From: a virus
Length of the DNA stretch: 45,767 nucleotides
Reading direction: 5' to 3' (one strand)
IMG/VR virus record: IMGVR_UViG_3300042373_000656
Coordinates: 1 to 45,767 of that record
Shown here: in pieces, positions 5,630 through 12,214 of the stretch
Layout: every line of letters begins with the position of its first letter
Numbering within the stretch: the first letter of the stretch is position 1
Program-made: the position numbers and the translations under genes
The notes under the pieces: generated by a model
What the model was told of the DNA's origin: nothing
Databases searched by the model: none
The model's input: the letters and a program-made list of their open reading frames with translations, nothing else

Positions 5630-6190
5630 TTAGCCGTTGGCGGGAGTGCCTTCGGAAGGTTCTTCGTCTTTGCGTACACGAGAGTCGTAGAAGCGAGGCT
5701 TAGTTGCCTCGGCATCCGCAATCTTTTTGATTGCTTCGTATAGCGGTAGTTTTTCGTACTGCTCGTGGTCTTCGTGGTTGCGAGAGAATGACGCAAGGTC
5801 ATCACCTGCTTCACGAGAGAGGGCACGAATTAGCCAGTCGTTCCATTCACGCTTGGACTTGTGAGAGACATTAGTCCACAAGCCCCACAGATTGATAATG
5901 TCTGTGGGCTTTAACTTGTGCTTCTTGTCTCCGACATGCCATGTGTTGCTCCATCCAAGGTCATTAAGGATGTTCAAGCGGCGGTGACACTCTTTGAAGT
6001 TGTCTTCATTGAGCGGGTTGTTTGCCGTGTCGTACTGTAACGCAAGTTGCGTCCATACGAAACAGGTTGCCTCGACCCAGTTGCAGTTTTCTCCTTCACT
6101 ATCTTTGTACTGGAAGTCTTCCAGTTTCTTGGGTTGGGCGTGATGTTTAGCCGTGTATTCGTCACACGGAAGGTGCCAATCTAGGCTCAT
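5630..6190 (-). CDS. Early protein of unknown function, 186 aa
   Basis: Starts MSLDWHLP at ATG 6190 behind an ACCAAACACAAACACAAACACC leader. Rich in Trp and charged residues, mostly helical (NWVEATCFVWTQLALQYD; DNFKECHRRLNILNDLGW; KREWNDWLIRALSREAGDD). Asn-Asp-Leu-Gly-Trp and Trp-Gly-Leu-Trp turns recur. The last 30 residues are charged and Pro/Glu-rich. No named family recognised. It lies between the DUF932 gene and a small acidic protein in a colinear unit. Confidence 0.72.
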   Translation of the reverse strand: MSLDWHLPCDEYTAKHHAQPKKLEDFQYKDSEGENCNWVEATCFVWTQLALQYDTANNPLNEDNFKECHRRLNILNDLGWSNTWHVGDKKHKLKPTDIINLWGLWTNVSHKSKREWNDWLIRALSREAGDDLASFSRNHEDHEQYEKLPLYEAIKKIADAEATKPRFYDSRVRKDEEPSEGTPANG

Positions 6191-6214
6191 GGTGTTTGTG
6201 TTTGTGTTTGGTTG

Positions 6215-6553
6215 TTACTTGGTTTCTTCATCTTCCACACGGTCGATGAAAGTGTCTCGATACTCGTCAACGATGCGGACAACCTTGATGACTGTCGCAT
6301 CTACTTCGGAGTTTTCGGAAATGAATACTAGGTCTTTCGACAGACCGTGAGAGCAAGGGTCGAAGTTCACAGACCACTTGCCTGTGTGCTTAACCCATTG
6401 CTTGAACTCATGCATCAACTCTTGGGACATCGGGCTTGGGATGCCCAGATGAATTCCATCTTTGTTGATGAATGTGGTTCGTACTTTTACGAGGAGAGTT
6501 ACCTCCGTGTATACTGAGGACAGCATGTCGCTGTATTGTGCTTCTTGTTCCAT
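6215..6553 (-). CDS. Early protein of unknown function, 112 aa
   Basis: The start is placed at ATG 6553 (MEQEAQYSD), which follows the upstream stop as TAACATG; a longer frame would overlap the GP88-like gene. The pattern is beta-rich (YTEVTLLVKVRTTFI; KDLVFISEN; DATVIKVVRIVDEY) with an acidic C-terminus. It could be a small OB- or SH3-like fold, which is inference only. No cysteine pairs, membrane segments or catalytic motifs. Confidence 0.7.
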   Translation of the reverse strand: MEQEAQYSDMLSSVYTEVTLLVKVRTTFINKDGIHLGIPSPMSQELMHEFKQWVKHTGKWSVNFDPCSHGLSKDLVFISENSEVDATVIKVVRIVDEYRDTFIDRVEDEETK

Positions 6554-6554
6554 G

Positions 6555-7307
6555 TTATTTGGTGTTGCGGGTTGGGTTGATGAATGTGTTTGGGATTGCT
6601 TCTTTCTTGCGGGCTTTGCCTTTGGCACGAAGACCGATTACTAATCCAGCACGCTTGTCTAGTTTGTATCGCATGTCTGGGTTTAGAAAACGGAGGTCGT
6701 GTTTGTCTCCATCGAGCACGGTGTAGCCGTTCCATAGTTTCGGTAGCCTCTTGTTACGAGGCGTGTCGAAGACTACGGAAACATTGCCACCTTTCTCCAG
6801 CACGGTGAACGACTCATCAAGCCTACCCTCTGCGTGAGAGTAGGTGAGATGGTAGTTCTTCGGGCCGTATCCGTTAAGCCACATCAGAACTCTGTCTATC
6901 GATTTCGAGTAATCGTAGAATTGGATTTCTGGGAAGTTCTGGATGACGCTGTCGAAGTGCCATTGCTCGTAGATGTCCGATGTTCCGTTGAGGCGAACGC
7001 ATGGTTTCATCTTGTTCTTCTTACAGAACCGAATGTGAGCCTCGATTTCTTTGCACAGTTGCTCGATGAACTCGGCTGTATGCTTTACCATGAACTTGGT
7101 TCGCTCGATGCGAGCCTTGTTCACGCTCGGATAAACCGAAGCGTAGCCAGAGTTGTACAAGCAAAGTGCACGACAGTCGTGCGTTGCCCAACGACAAGTG
7201 TTGGCGATGCCAGATGAATTTGACGGAGCCAAATACATGATGGCAGTCCTCCAACCAAGGCTGTCACCCTTGGTCGTCTTGGCGTTATTGAATGTTAGGA
7301 GTTTCAT
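6555..7307 (-). CDS. GP88-like phage protein, 250 aa
   Basis: Start at ATG 7307 (MKLLTFNNAK), overlapping the end of the upstream gene by 23 bases. The sequence matches my recollection of the phage 'gene product 88' type. It has an N-terminal Cys cluster (C38, C45, C49 in NTCRWATHDCRALCLYNSGY), a central VRLNGTSDIYEQWHFDSV, FYDYSKSIDRV and HLTYSHAEGRLDES. It ends with GYTVLDGDKHDLRFLNPD and VIGLRAKGKA. The order of Cys cluster, strand-turn-helix repeats and TKS/YSK motif recalls a barrel-type enzyme, possibly acting on a nucleotide or nucleic acid. The biochemical activity is unknown. Confidence 0.65.
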   Translation of the reverse strand: MKLLTFNNAKTTKGDSLGWRTAIMYLAPSNSSGIANTCRWATHDCRALCLYNSGYASVYPSVNKARIERTKFMVKHTAEFIEQLCKEIEAHIRFCKKNKMKPCVRLNGTSDIYEQWHFDSVIQNFPEIQFYDYSKSIDRVLMWLNGYGPKNYHLTYSHAEGRLDESFTVLEKGGNVSVVFDTPRNKRLPKLWNGYTVLDGDKHDLRFLNPDMRYKLDKRAGLVIGLRAKGKARKKEAIPNTFINPTRNTK

Positions 7308-7896
7308 TATCGAACGGTGCGGCAGGGGTTGAATTGGCTTTGGAGTCGAACGCTTTTGCGAACAATTCCTTAATCGTCTTTTCAACCGTGTCCTTGACGA
7401 GGTCGTTAACCATCATCTTGAACCAGTCACGCTTGAGGTCATCAGCGATGGCATCGCTCATGTCGCCACGAGTCATGACATCGTCTTCGTTGAGGTGCTC
7501 GGACTTGAGCATCACATCGCTAGGACTGATGTCATCCTCGGTTAGCATGCCTTGGTCACGCCTCAGACTGCGAGCGAGTTCGTGCAGTTGAGAGCCGCTC
7601 AAACTATCGAGAGCCTGCTCGACATCGTAAGTGATGTCACGGTTGTTACAGCAGTCATCCACGATGTCGCTGAAGTCGAAGTCTTCGATTGCCGACTTGA
7701 CTGCTTCTTCGATTGCATCGCTTTGCACCTGCGTGTGTTCCTTAATCAACTCAATCACACGCTCTTCGGTAAGCGATGTGGTTGCATTGTTTGTGGTTGC
7801 ATCCGCAACCTTTTCGCCTATGGGCGTGAAGGTGATGCTGATGTTGTGGGTCATGTGCATCTCGTTAAGGAATGCACTTACTTCTTGTTCGGTCAT
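7285..7896 (-). CDS. Acidic helical early protein, 203 aa
   Basis: First gene of the third early unit, ATG 7896 after an AACCCAAAACCAAAACAACAACC-type leader. The protein is strongly acidic and almost wholly helical (ERVIELIKEHTQVQSDAIEE; AVKSAIEDFDFSDIVDDCC; DLVKDTVEKTIKELFAKAF), with likely coiled-coil segments. No enzyme motif is visible. High acidity in an immediate-early protein would fit DNA mimicry or binding to a host factor, but that is speculation. Its end overlaps the next gene start, so they are probably coupled. Confidence 0.72.
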   Translation of the reverse strand: MTEQEVSAFLNEMHMTHNISITFTPIGEKVADATTNNATTSLTEERVIELIKEHTQVQSDAIEEAVKSAIEDFDFSDIVDDCCNNRDITYDVEQALDSLSGSQLHELARSLRRDQGMLTEDDISPSDVMLKSEHLNEDDVMTRGDMSDAIADDLKRDWFKMMVNDLVKDTVEKTIKELFAKAFDSKANSTPAAPFDNETPNIQ

Positions 7897-7934
7897 GGTT
7901 GTTGTTTTGGTTTTGGGTTTGCCAGCCCCAGCGG

Positions 7935-7971
7935 CTCACCGACATTGATGAGTTATCGCTAGAACCGACAA
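7935..7971 (-). promoter_or_regulatory. Tandem inverted repeats in the early leader, copy 3
   Basis: After P3 on the minus strand: TTGTCG-GTTCTAG-CGATAA (7953-7971), then CTCATC-AATGTC-GGTGAG (7935-7952). Relative to the copy at 4438-4474, the outer pair of the second stem changes T-A to C-G and two other pairs become G-U wobbles. Stems are kept while loops change, as expected for a selected structure. Confidence 0.6.
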
Positions 7972-7975
7972 ACCA

Positions 7976-8002
7976 ATCATACCATTGCTTGGGCAAACGC
8001 AA
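7976..8002 (-). promoter_or_regulatory. Early promoter P3 (extended -10)
   Basis: On the minus strand: TTGCGT (7997-8002), 15-bp spacer, TATGAT (7976-7981) preceded by TGG. It drives the unit 7896 down to 4610. The upstream stretch 8003-8072 shows no gene or clear motif. Confidence 0.75.
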
Positions 8003-8072
8003 TGGGGGCAGACCTCAATTCCGACCAATGAAATCAAGGGTTTGCTCGCTCACGCACCCAGCCTGTTGTTGT

Positions 8073-8104
8073 GGCTGAATCGCCTTTTTATGAAAATTTT
8101 TTTA
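8073..8104 (+). terminator. Terminator-shaped element read on the plus strand, copy 3
   Basis: GGC-TGAATC-GCC followed by TTTTTATGAAAATTTTTTTAG on the plus strand. It shares GCTGAATCGCCTT with the copy at 4579-4591 and lies just past the 3' end of the minus-strand HTH gene (8125-8595). The stem is short, so its activity is uncertain. Confidence 0.4.
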
Positions 8105-8124
8105 GAATTCCTTTTGCCCAAAAA

Positions 8125-8595
8125 TTATCCCGCAGGAGGAGGAGGGTCTGAATTCGGAAGGTCAATGACTTCACCCTCAAGCATCTTGTTTAGGTGTTCG
8201 TGACTAATTCTGAGCCTGTTCTCAACAATGACGGTTGGCTGGTCTTGGAGCACGGCAATCTTATCAATCAAGATAGCCAGAGAAACTGGCATCATGCCAA
8301 TCGGGATGTCGTTGATTTCGTTATTGAGGCGGTTAGCACCCTTCATGACGATGTTCTTGAACAGGTCAGCGGTCTGCTTCTTGTAGTTGCCAATATCGAT
8401 GTTGCAATCGCCCATGTCTTGCCTTACAGCGACCACGGTATGGCTGGACACCTTCACTTCATCTTCGATTTCCTTCTGCGTATGGCCTTGCTCCGTCATC
8501 CAAACGATTTTCTGTTTCTTTTCTGGGTCTAACTTCTCAAGAGAAACAGACTTGCCATCGTTTTTGATTCTGTCTGGCTTAGACTCGTATTCCAT
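8125..8595 (-). CDS. Helix-turn-helix protein, regulator or small terminase candidate, 156 aa
   Basis: Residues ~22-58 form a clear helix-turn-helix (KQKIVWMTEQGHTQKEIEDE, then VKVSSHTVVAVRQDM). A helical core with GANRLNNEINDIP, LAILIDKIAVLQDQPT and ISHEHLNKML follows. The tail is Pro-rich (DPPPPAG). ATG 8595 is preferred over GTG 8604 because a promoter-like pair (8602-8630) would start RNA almost at 8595. The gene is divergent from the replication operon with almost no gap, fitting a regulator. The HTH plus helical core is also the layout of some small terminase subunits. Confidence 0.75.
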   Translation of the reverse strand: MEYESKPDRIKNDGKSVSLEKLDPEKKQKIVWMTEQGHTQKEIEDEVKVSSHTVVAVRQDMGDCNIDIGNYKKQTADLFKNIVMKGANRLNNEINDIPIGMMPVSLAILIDKIAVLQDQPTVIVENRLRISHEHLNKMLEGEVIDLPNSDPPPPAG

Positions 8596-8601
8596 TTTTA
8601 A

Positions 8602-8630
8602 CACATAACATGCACGAATTCCTAGGTCAA
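8602..8630 (-). promoter_or_regulatory. Possible promoter of the HTH gene
   Basis: On the minus strand TTGACC (8625-8630), 17-bp spacer, TATGTG (8602-8607). Transcription would start at about 8595, the ATG itself, giving a leaderless mRNA. The promoter lies inside the first codons of the divergent rusA gene, so the two genes could interfere. Confidence 0.4.
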
Positions 8631-9065
8631 ACAGAAACTTGGCTGGTTATCCCCCATGAACCGCCTACGAGCACCCACCAAGCGGCCCTAAGAGTCCTAA
8701 AGTCCAGCACAGGCAAGATGTTTGTGGGGAAGATGAAGAACAGCAAGATTAAGGGCTGGATGCGTACCTTTGAGCCTTGGGTGGCTGAATCTAAGCCCCA
8801 GCATCCCATGGAGGGGCCAGTCGAGGTTCACATCAAGTTGCTTTACAGCCCTCCCAAATACTTGCTCAAAAAAATTCACAGGCTCAAGACCCTGCCCAAG
8901 ACCACCAAACCAGACTGCGACAACGCTGTCAAGGTTATTTTGGACTTGTTCACAACTCACGGATACTGGCTTGACGATTCACAGGTCTGGAGTATAACCA
9001 TTGAGAAGTACTGGAGCATCGAACCATCGGTGCAGGTACTCTTCAAACACACAAAACAACAATGA
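8610..9065 (+). CDS. rusA: RusA-family Holliday junction resolvase, 151 aa
   Basis: RusA family endonuclease that cuts four-way DNA junctions as a dimer. Visible signatures are the N-terminal strand with VIPHEPPTSTHQ; KPDCDNAVKVILDLF (residues 100-114), holding the acidic pair D102/D104 and K108; and LDDSQVWSI (121-129) with D122/D123. Length is near the family norm of about 120-150. It is the first gene of the plus-strand replication operon, and its stop overlaps the next start (ATGA). In context it would resolve branched intermediates made by the exonuclease and ERF annealase, or trim DNA before packaging. Confidence 0.9.
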   Translation: MHEFLGQTETWLVIPHEPPTSTHQAALRVLKSSTGKMFVGKMKNSKIKGWMRTFEPWVAESKPQHPMEGPVEVHIKLLYSPPKYLLKKIHRLKTLPKTTKPDCDNAVKVILDLFTTHGYWLDDSQVWSITIEKYWSIEPSVQVLFKHTKQQ

Positions 9066-9841
9066 ACCCACAAGTACTAAACATCACGGAGGCCGAGTAC
9101 CGCTCGCTTCCTCACCTCAACGCATCGAAGTTTAAGGCCTTCTTTAAGTCGCCTTACCACTTCTCTAAACAGGAGTCTCCCGAAGAGACCGAAGAGATGC
9201 GTATCGGCACGGCAGTTCATGCCCTGCTCCTTGAACCGAACACCTTTGCTGGCAAGTTCGCCTACGCTCCTGTCGGCCTTGACAGGCGTAAGACGGAGGA
9301 CAAGCAGAAGTATGCTGAGTTCGTTGCCGCATCCAGCGGTAAGGTCGTCCTTAAGGGCGAGTCTCGTGAGATTGTCGATGGCTGTGTGAACGCCATCTCG
9401 TGCCACCCTACGGCTGTTAAGATTATGCGTAAGTGCGACACCGAGCAGGTGGTCGTTGCTGACCTTGTCGAGGGCGTTACCTGTAAGGGCAAACTGGACT
9501 TGATGTGCGTCCCTTGTGCCGTCTTGGCAGACATCAAAACGACCAGCCGAAGTGCCGACCACAAGGCCTTCACCTACGAGGTGGAAGACCGCCTGTACTG
9601 GCTACAGGCAGGGTTCTATGCCCTGCTTGCCGAGGCCATGTACCAGAAGGAGTTCAAGTTCTCGTTCATCGTGGTCGAGAAGGAGCCGCCCTTTGGTGTG
9701 GCGGTGCATGCCTTCTCTCCCGAACTGATGAAGCAGTGTAAGGATAAGGTTCGCCTGTTGCTCACGGAGTACAGCCATTGCCAGACCCACAATGCGTGGC
9801 GTGGCATCAATGACTCCGTCATCTCAAGCCTCCGCATCTAA
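9062..9841 (+). CDS. RecE-like PD-(D/E)XK exonuclease, 259 aa
   Basis: Resembles the C-terminal nuclease domain of RecE (exodeoxyribonuclease VIII-like, PDDEXK_12). Motifs in order: GTAVHALLLEP with H53; GKLDLMCVP with D146; LADIKTTS with D157 and K159 forming the D-x-K core; and YWLQAGFYALLAE with Q182. Length suits a stand-alone phage exonuclease. It would resect double-stranded ends to give single strands for the ERF protein encoded downstream (12220-12900). The start is ATG 9062 after ACACAAAACAACA, without a Shine-Dalgarno. Confidence 0.9.
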   Translation: MNPQVLNITEAEYRSLPHLNASKFKAFFKSPYHFSKQESPEETEEMRIGTAVHALLLEPNTFAGKFAYAPVGLDRRKTEDKQKYAEFVAASSGKVVLKGESREIVDGCVNAISCHPTAVKIMRKCDTEQVVVADLVEGVTCKGKLDLMCVPCAVLADIKTTSRSADHKAFTYEVEDRLYWLQAGFYALLAEAMYQKEFKFSFIVVEKEPPFGVAVHAFSPELMKQCKDKVRLLLTEYSHCQTHNAWRGINDSVISSLRI

Positions 9842-9842
9842 C

Positions 9843-10484
9843 ATGAGTCCAAAGTTTACTGGCGTATGGGTTCCAAAGGAAGTCTTGGAACACGAGGGTC
9901 TCACTGTCACCGAGAAGGTGGCTTATGGGATTATTGACTCTCTGGATGGGGAGGACGGTTGCTACGCCTCCAATGGCTACCTAGGCCGTATCTTGGGGGT
10001 ATCCCCGAGGCAGGTGAAGAACATCGTCAACGCCCTGCTGGAGGCTGGCCTTATCACCCGACAGGTGGAGGCCAACCAGCACGGCTCTGTGCGGTATCTG
10101 CACACGGTAGCCAAGAAGGCCTTGGTCGAGGTAACCAATTTCCCTAGGGCTGGGAAATCTGTTGCACCCGAGGAGGGAACTCTACTTCCCCCTAATAGAA
10201 AAGAAGATAAAAAAGAGGATAAACCTACCCTAACCCTTCCTTATGGTGAGCCTTTCCAGTTGGCTTGGGAGAAGTGGGTAGCATACAGGATTGAAATCAA
10301 GAAGGCCATGAAGCCCACCACGATGCGTGAGCAGTTGTCCATGCTCGCAGGATGGGGTAGCGAGTCGAAGGCCGTGAACTCAATCAACAAAAGCATTGCC
10401 ATGGGCTGGCAGGGGCTTTTTGCTGACAACGCAGTCAAATCCAAACCAACACTAACTAACAACGACCATGCCAGAGGTTTCTAA
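9843..10484 (+). CDS. Winged-helix replication initiator / replisome organiser, 213 aa
   Basis: The start is set at ATG 9843 (MSPKFTGVWVPKEV), one base after the upstream stop; a longer frame would overlap the exonuclease. Residues ~20-90 form a winged helix (LTVTEKVAYGIIDSL; NGYLGRILGVSPRQVKNIVN; LLEAGLITRQ). A charged linker (NRKEDKKEDK) follows, then a C-terminal domain with AWEKWVAYRIEIKK and SINKSIAMGWQGLF, the layout of lambda O/DnaD-type initiators that recruit the helicase loader. The A-rich linker DNA (10184-10223) may itself be the origin and has a near copy at 1194-1232. It pairs functionally with the DnaC-like gene. Confidence 0.85.
   Translation: MSPKFTGVWVPKEVLEHEGLTVTEKVAYGIIDSLDGEDGCYASNGYLGRILGVSPRQVKNIVNALLEAGLITRQVEANQHGSVRYLHTVAKKALVEVTNFPRAGKSVAPEEGTLLPPNRKEDKKEDKPTLTLPYGEPFQLAWEKWVAYRIEIKKAMKPTTMREQLSMLAGWGSESKAVNSINKSIAMGWQGLFADNAVKSKPTLTNNDHARGF
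10184..10223 (+). repeat. Dispersed ~40-bp element, copy A, inside the initiator gene (possible origin)
   Basis: ACTTCCCCC-T-AATAGAA followed by an A/G-rich half ending GAGGATAAA. It matches 1194-1232 (minus strand) at 35 of 39 positions with one inserted base. As in lambda O, an A-rich segment inside an initiator gene is a typical origin location. Part of the match could reflect Lys/Glu/Asp codons of the linker. Confidence 0.5.
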
Positions 10485-10692
10485 ACCCTCCATCAAGGAG
10501 GCTGTCTACGAAGCGTTCACGCTGAAGAAGCCAGCCTCGTTCATCCACACCAACTACGGCTACTCTTACCCTGCTATCAACAGGGCTAAGAAGCGTATGG
10601 ACATCACCCTCGTGAAGTTTCGCAAGGATGACTACATCATGCAACTGGAGCGTGAACTCCACGAACTGAGGACCAAGTACAATGTCAAGTAA
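10468..10692 (+). CDS. Small HTH-like protein, 74 aa
   Basis: Overlaps the end of the initiator gene by 17 bases and the start of the loader gene by 11. Residues ~7-45 (IKEAVYEAFTLKKPASFIHT, then YSYPAINRAKKRM) resemble a helix-turn-helix with a recognition helix near AINRAKKR. The C-terminus is a short charged helix (MQLERELHELRTKY), possibly coiled coil. It could help the initiator or loader bind DNA, judged only by location. No named family. Confidence 0.7.
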   Translation: MPEVSKPSIKEAVYEAFTLKKPASFIHTNYGYSYPAINRAKKRMDITLVKFRKDDYIMQLERELHELRTKYNVK

Positions 10693-11371
10693 GTGCGTCC
10701 ACTGCAAGTCTGACGCAGTCCCTGTGTGGGACTCGTCCAGCCAGAAGTTCAAGCCCTACATCGCTGTGTGCCTTGAGTGCTTCAAGACCAAGGAGCATCA
10801 CGAGTATCCGTTCAACTACCTTGAGGTGTTCACCAAGAACCATTGGCAGTTTGCGGCTATCCATCCGTCTACCCCGAGTGCCTTCATGGCTACTAGGGAT
10901 AGTCTGCTTTCTCCCGCTATGCAGAAGGCAATCGAGGAGTATCGCCCCAGCAAGACCCAGAGCATCCTGCTCCATGGCGTGACTGGGACTGGCAAGACTC
11001 GTGCCGCTTGGCGTATCTACAACATGGCTTGGCTCAACGCTTACCCACAGCGTTCCGAGTTCATCACCATGCGTAGGCTGGAACAGAAGATTGAGGAGGG
11101 CTTCAAGAACGGCAACCATGGCGAAGTCCTTGAGCGTCTCATCGACTGTGCCGTGCTGTGCATCGATGACCTTGGCAAGGAGCGTCTGACGGCTCGCATG
11201 GAGTCAGACCTGTTCGCCATCATCGATGAGCGTACCGCCAACGAGAGGGCTACAATTATCACCACGAATTATAACGGTAGCGGACTTTCCGAACGCTTCC
11301 AGAATTCCGAAACTGGTAGTGCCATCGTCCGTAGGTTGAAGGACTACTTCAAAATCTATGGGGCTTCTTAA
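10682..11371 (+). CDS. DnaC-like AAA+ helicase loader, 229 aa
   Basis: AAA+ ATPase that loads the replicative helicase onto DNA. The N-terminal zinc-finger pairs C5/C8 and C30/C33 precede the ATPase. Walker A is GVTGTGKT (residues 99-106), Walker B is VLCIDDLG (158-165), sensor 1 is near IITTNYNG, and a C-terminal Arg is in IVRRLKDYF. No helicase gene is present, so host DnaB is the likely client. The gene follows the initiator and a small HTH gene. The start (GTACAATGTCAAGT) lies inside the preceding gene, suggesting coupled translation. Confidence 0.92.
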   Translation: MSSKCVHCKSDAVPVWDSSSQKFKPYIAVCLECFKTKEHHEYPFNYLEVFTKNHWQFAAIHPSTPSAFMATRDSLLSPAMQKAIEEYRPSKTQSILLHGVTGTGKTRAAWRIYNMAWLNAYPQRSEFITMRRLEQKIEEGFKNGNHGEVLERLIDCAVLCIDDLGKERLTARMESDLFAIIDERTANERATIITTNYNGSGLSERFQNSETGSAIVRRLKDYFKIYGAS

Positions 11372-11816
11372 TGTATCAACTCTCTGCCTCATCCTCGCTC
11401 TTGTGGCACCCTCAAGCCATGCGTCAGAAATGGGCAGAGTTCTTGACGCTGTCTCATGGGCAGAGTCCAAGGGCGTACCTACCACAGGTGATGGAGGCCG
11501 CTCCGTTTCCTCGTACCAAATATACGACATCACTTGGCGGCACATCACTGAGATACGAAAAGCCAAGGGACTCAAGACATACCCTCACTCTAAGCACCCA
11601 AGCGAGTCTGTCGCACGAGAGTACGCCAAGTCCTACCTTGAGTGGCTATCTGAGATGCATCAGAAGCACCGACTGGCACGACCTTCGCCAGAGGTATTAT
11701 ATCTCATGTACACCATGGGCTGGTCTGCCGCTAGGGCAATCGGGTTCGACTATCATCTTGCACCTTCTTACAAGCAAAATGGTGTCAAGCGTTTTCGTCT
11801 AAAATACTATGAATAA
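11358..11816 (+). CDS. Secreted lysozyme-like transglycosylase (endolysin candidate), 152 aa
   Basis: Starts at ATG 11358 inside the end of the loader gene. Residues 5-22 are a hydrophobic signal (STLCLILALVAPSSHA) with a likely signal peptidase site after SHA, though the n-region has no Lys or Arg. The mature part has the SLT/lysozyme-like layout: DAVSWAESKG with catalytic E36, GGRSVSSYQIYDITW, and the C-terminal LYLMYTMGWSAARAIGF. It probably cleaves peptidoglycan after Sec export, so it would not need a large-hole holin. Its place among replication genes, far from holin and spanin, is unusual. A local wall hydrolase for virion exit or entry is the alternative. Confidence 0.85.
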   Translation: MGLLNVSTLCLILALVAPSSHASEMGRVLDAVSWAESKGVPTTGDGGRSVSSYQIYDITWRHITEIRKAKGLKTYPHSKHPSESVAREYAKSYLEWLSEMHQKHRLARPSPEVLYLMYTMGWSAARAIGFDYHLAPSYKQNGVKRFRLKYYE

Positions 11817-12018
11817 ATCCGAAGAATACTGGGAGAACAAGTGCTCCTACATTAAGCACCATTATTCACTTGCGGAAATGCACTTGGACGAGATACTGTC
11901 CGACATAACAGACCCAGAGAAGCGAAAGATGCATGCCCACAAAGTGTCTTTCCGCAAAAACCTGTTTGACAAAGCAATCAAGGCCGATACCTTTACAACT
12001 TCCACCCACCATGAATAA
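11809..12018 (+). CDS. Small protein of unknown function, 69 aa
   Basis: ATG 11809 overlaps the stop of the transglycosylase gene (ATGAATAA). Helical and charged, with conserved-looking SLAEMHLDEILSDITDPEKR and a His/Lys-rich C-terminal half. No signal peptide or membrane helix, so it is not an obvious lysis partner despite the coupling. Unrecognised; might be a cytoplasmic regulator of its neighbour. Confidence 0.65.
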   Translation: MNKSEEYWENKCSYIKHHYSLAEMHLDEILSDITDPEKRKMHAHKVSFRKNLFDKAIKADTFTTSTHHE

Positions 12019-12214
12019 CGAACACAGCCAAGTAATCAACGCACAGAAATATGTCATCCTTTCGGACGGACGGATGGCACGACTGCTGAAGCCTGTAAAG
12101 GTTTCCAAGTACAACTACTACACCTACCGTCAAGACGATGGCAAGGTCAAGCGGGTCAACATCGATTGCATCGATAGCGTCCGCAAGTCTCTCACCCAAA
12201 CCCAAACTAACTAA
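12011..12214 (+). CDS. Small protein of unknown function, 67 aa
   Basis: ATG 12011 (MNNEHSQV) follows ACTTCCACCCACC and overlaps the preceding stop. The core is beta-rich: KYVILSDGRMARLLKPVKV, then YYTYRQDDGKVKRVNIDC. This DGRxARLLKP pattern recurs in small phage proteins, but I cannot assign a function. A KOW- or HNH-adjacent beta fold is possible. A longer upstream frame without a good start is not used. Confidence 0.68.
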   Translation: MNNEHSQVINAQKYVILSDGRMARLLKPVKVSKYNYYTYRQDDGKVKRVNIDCIDSVRKSLTQTQTN

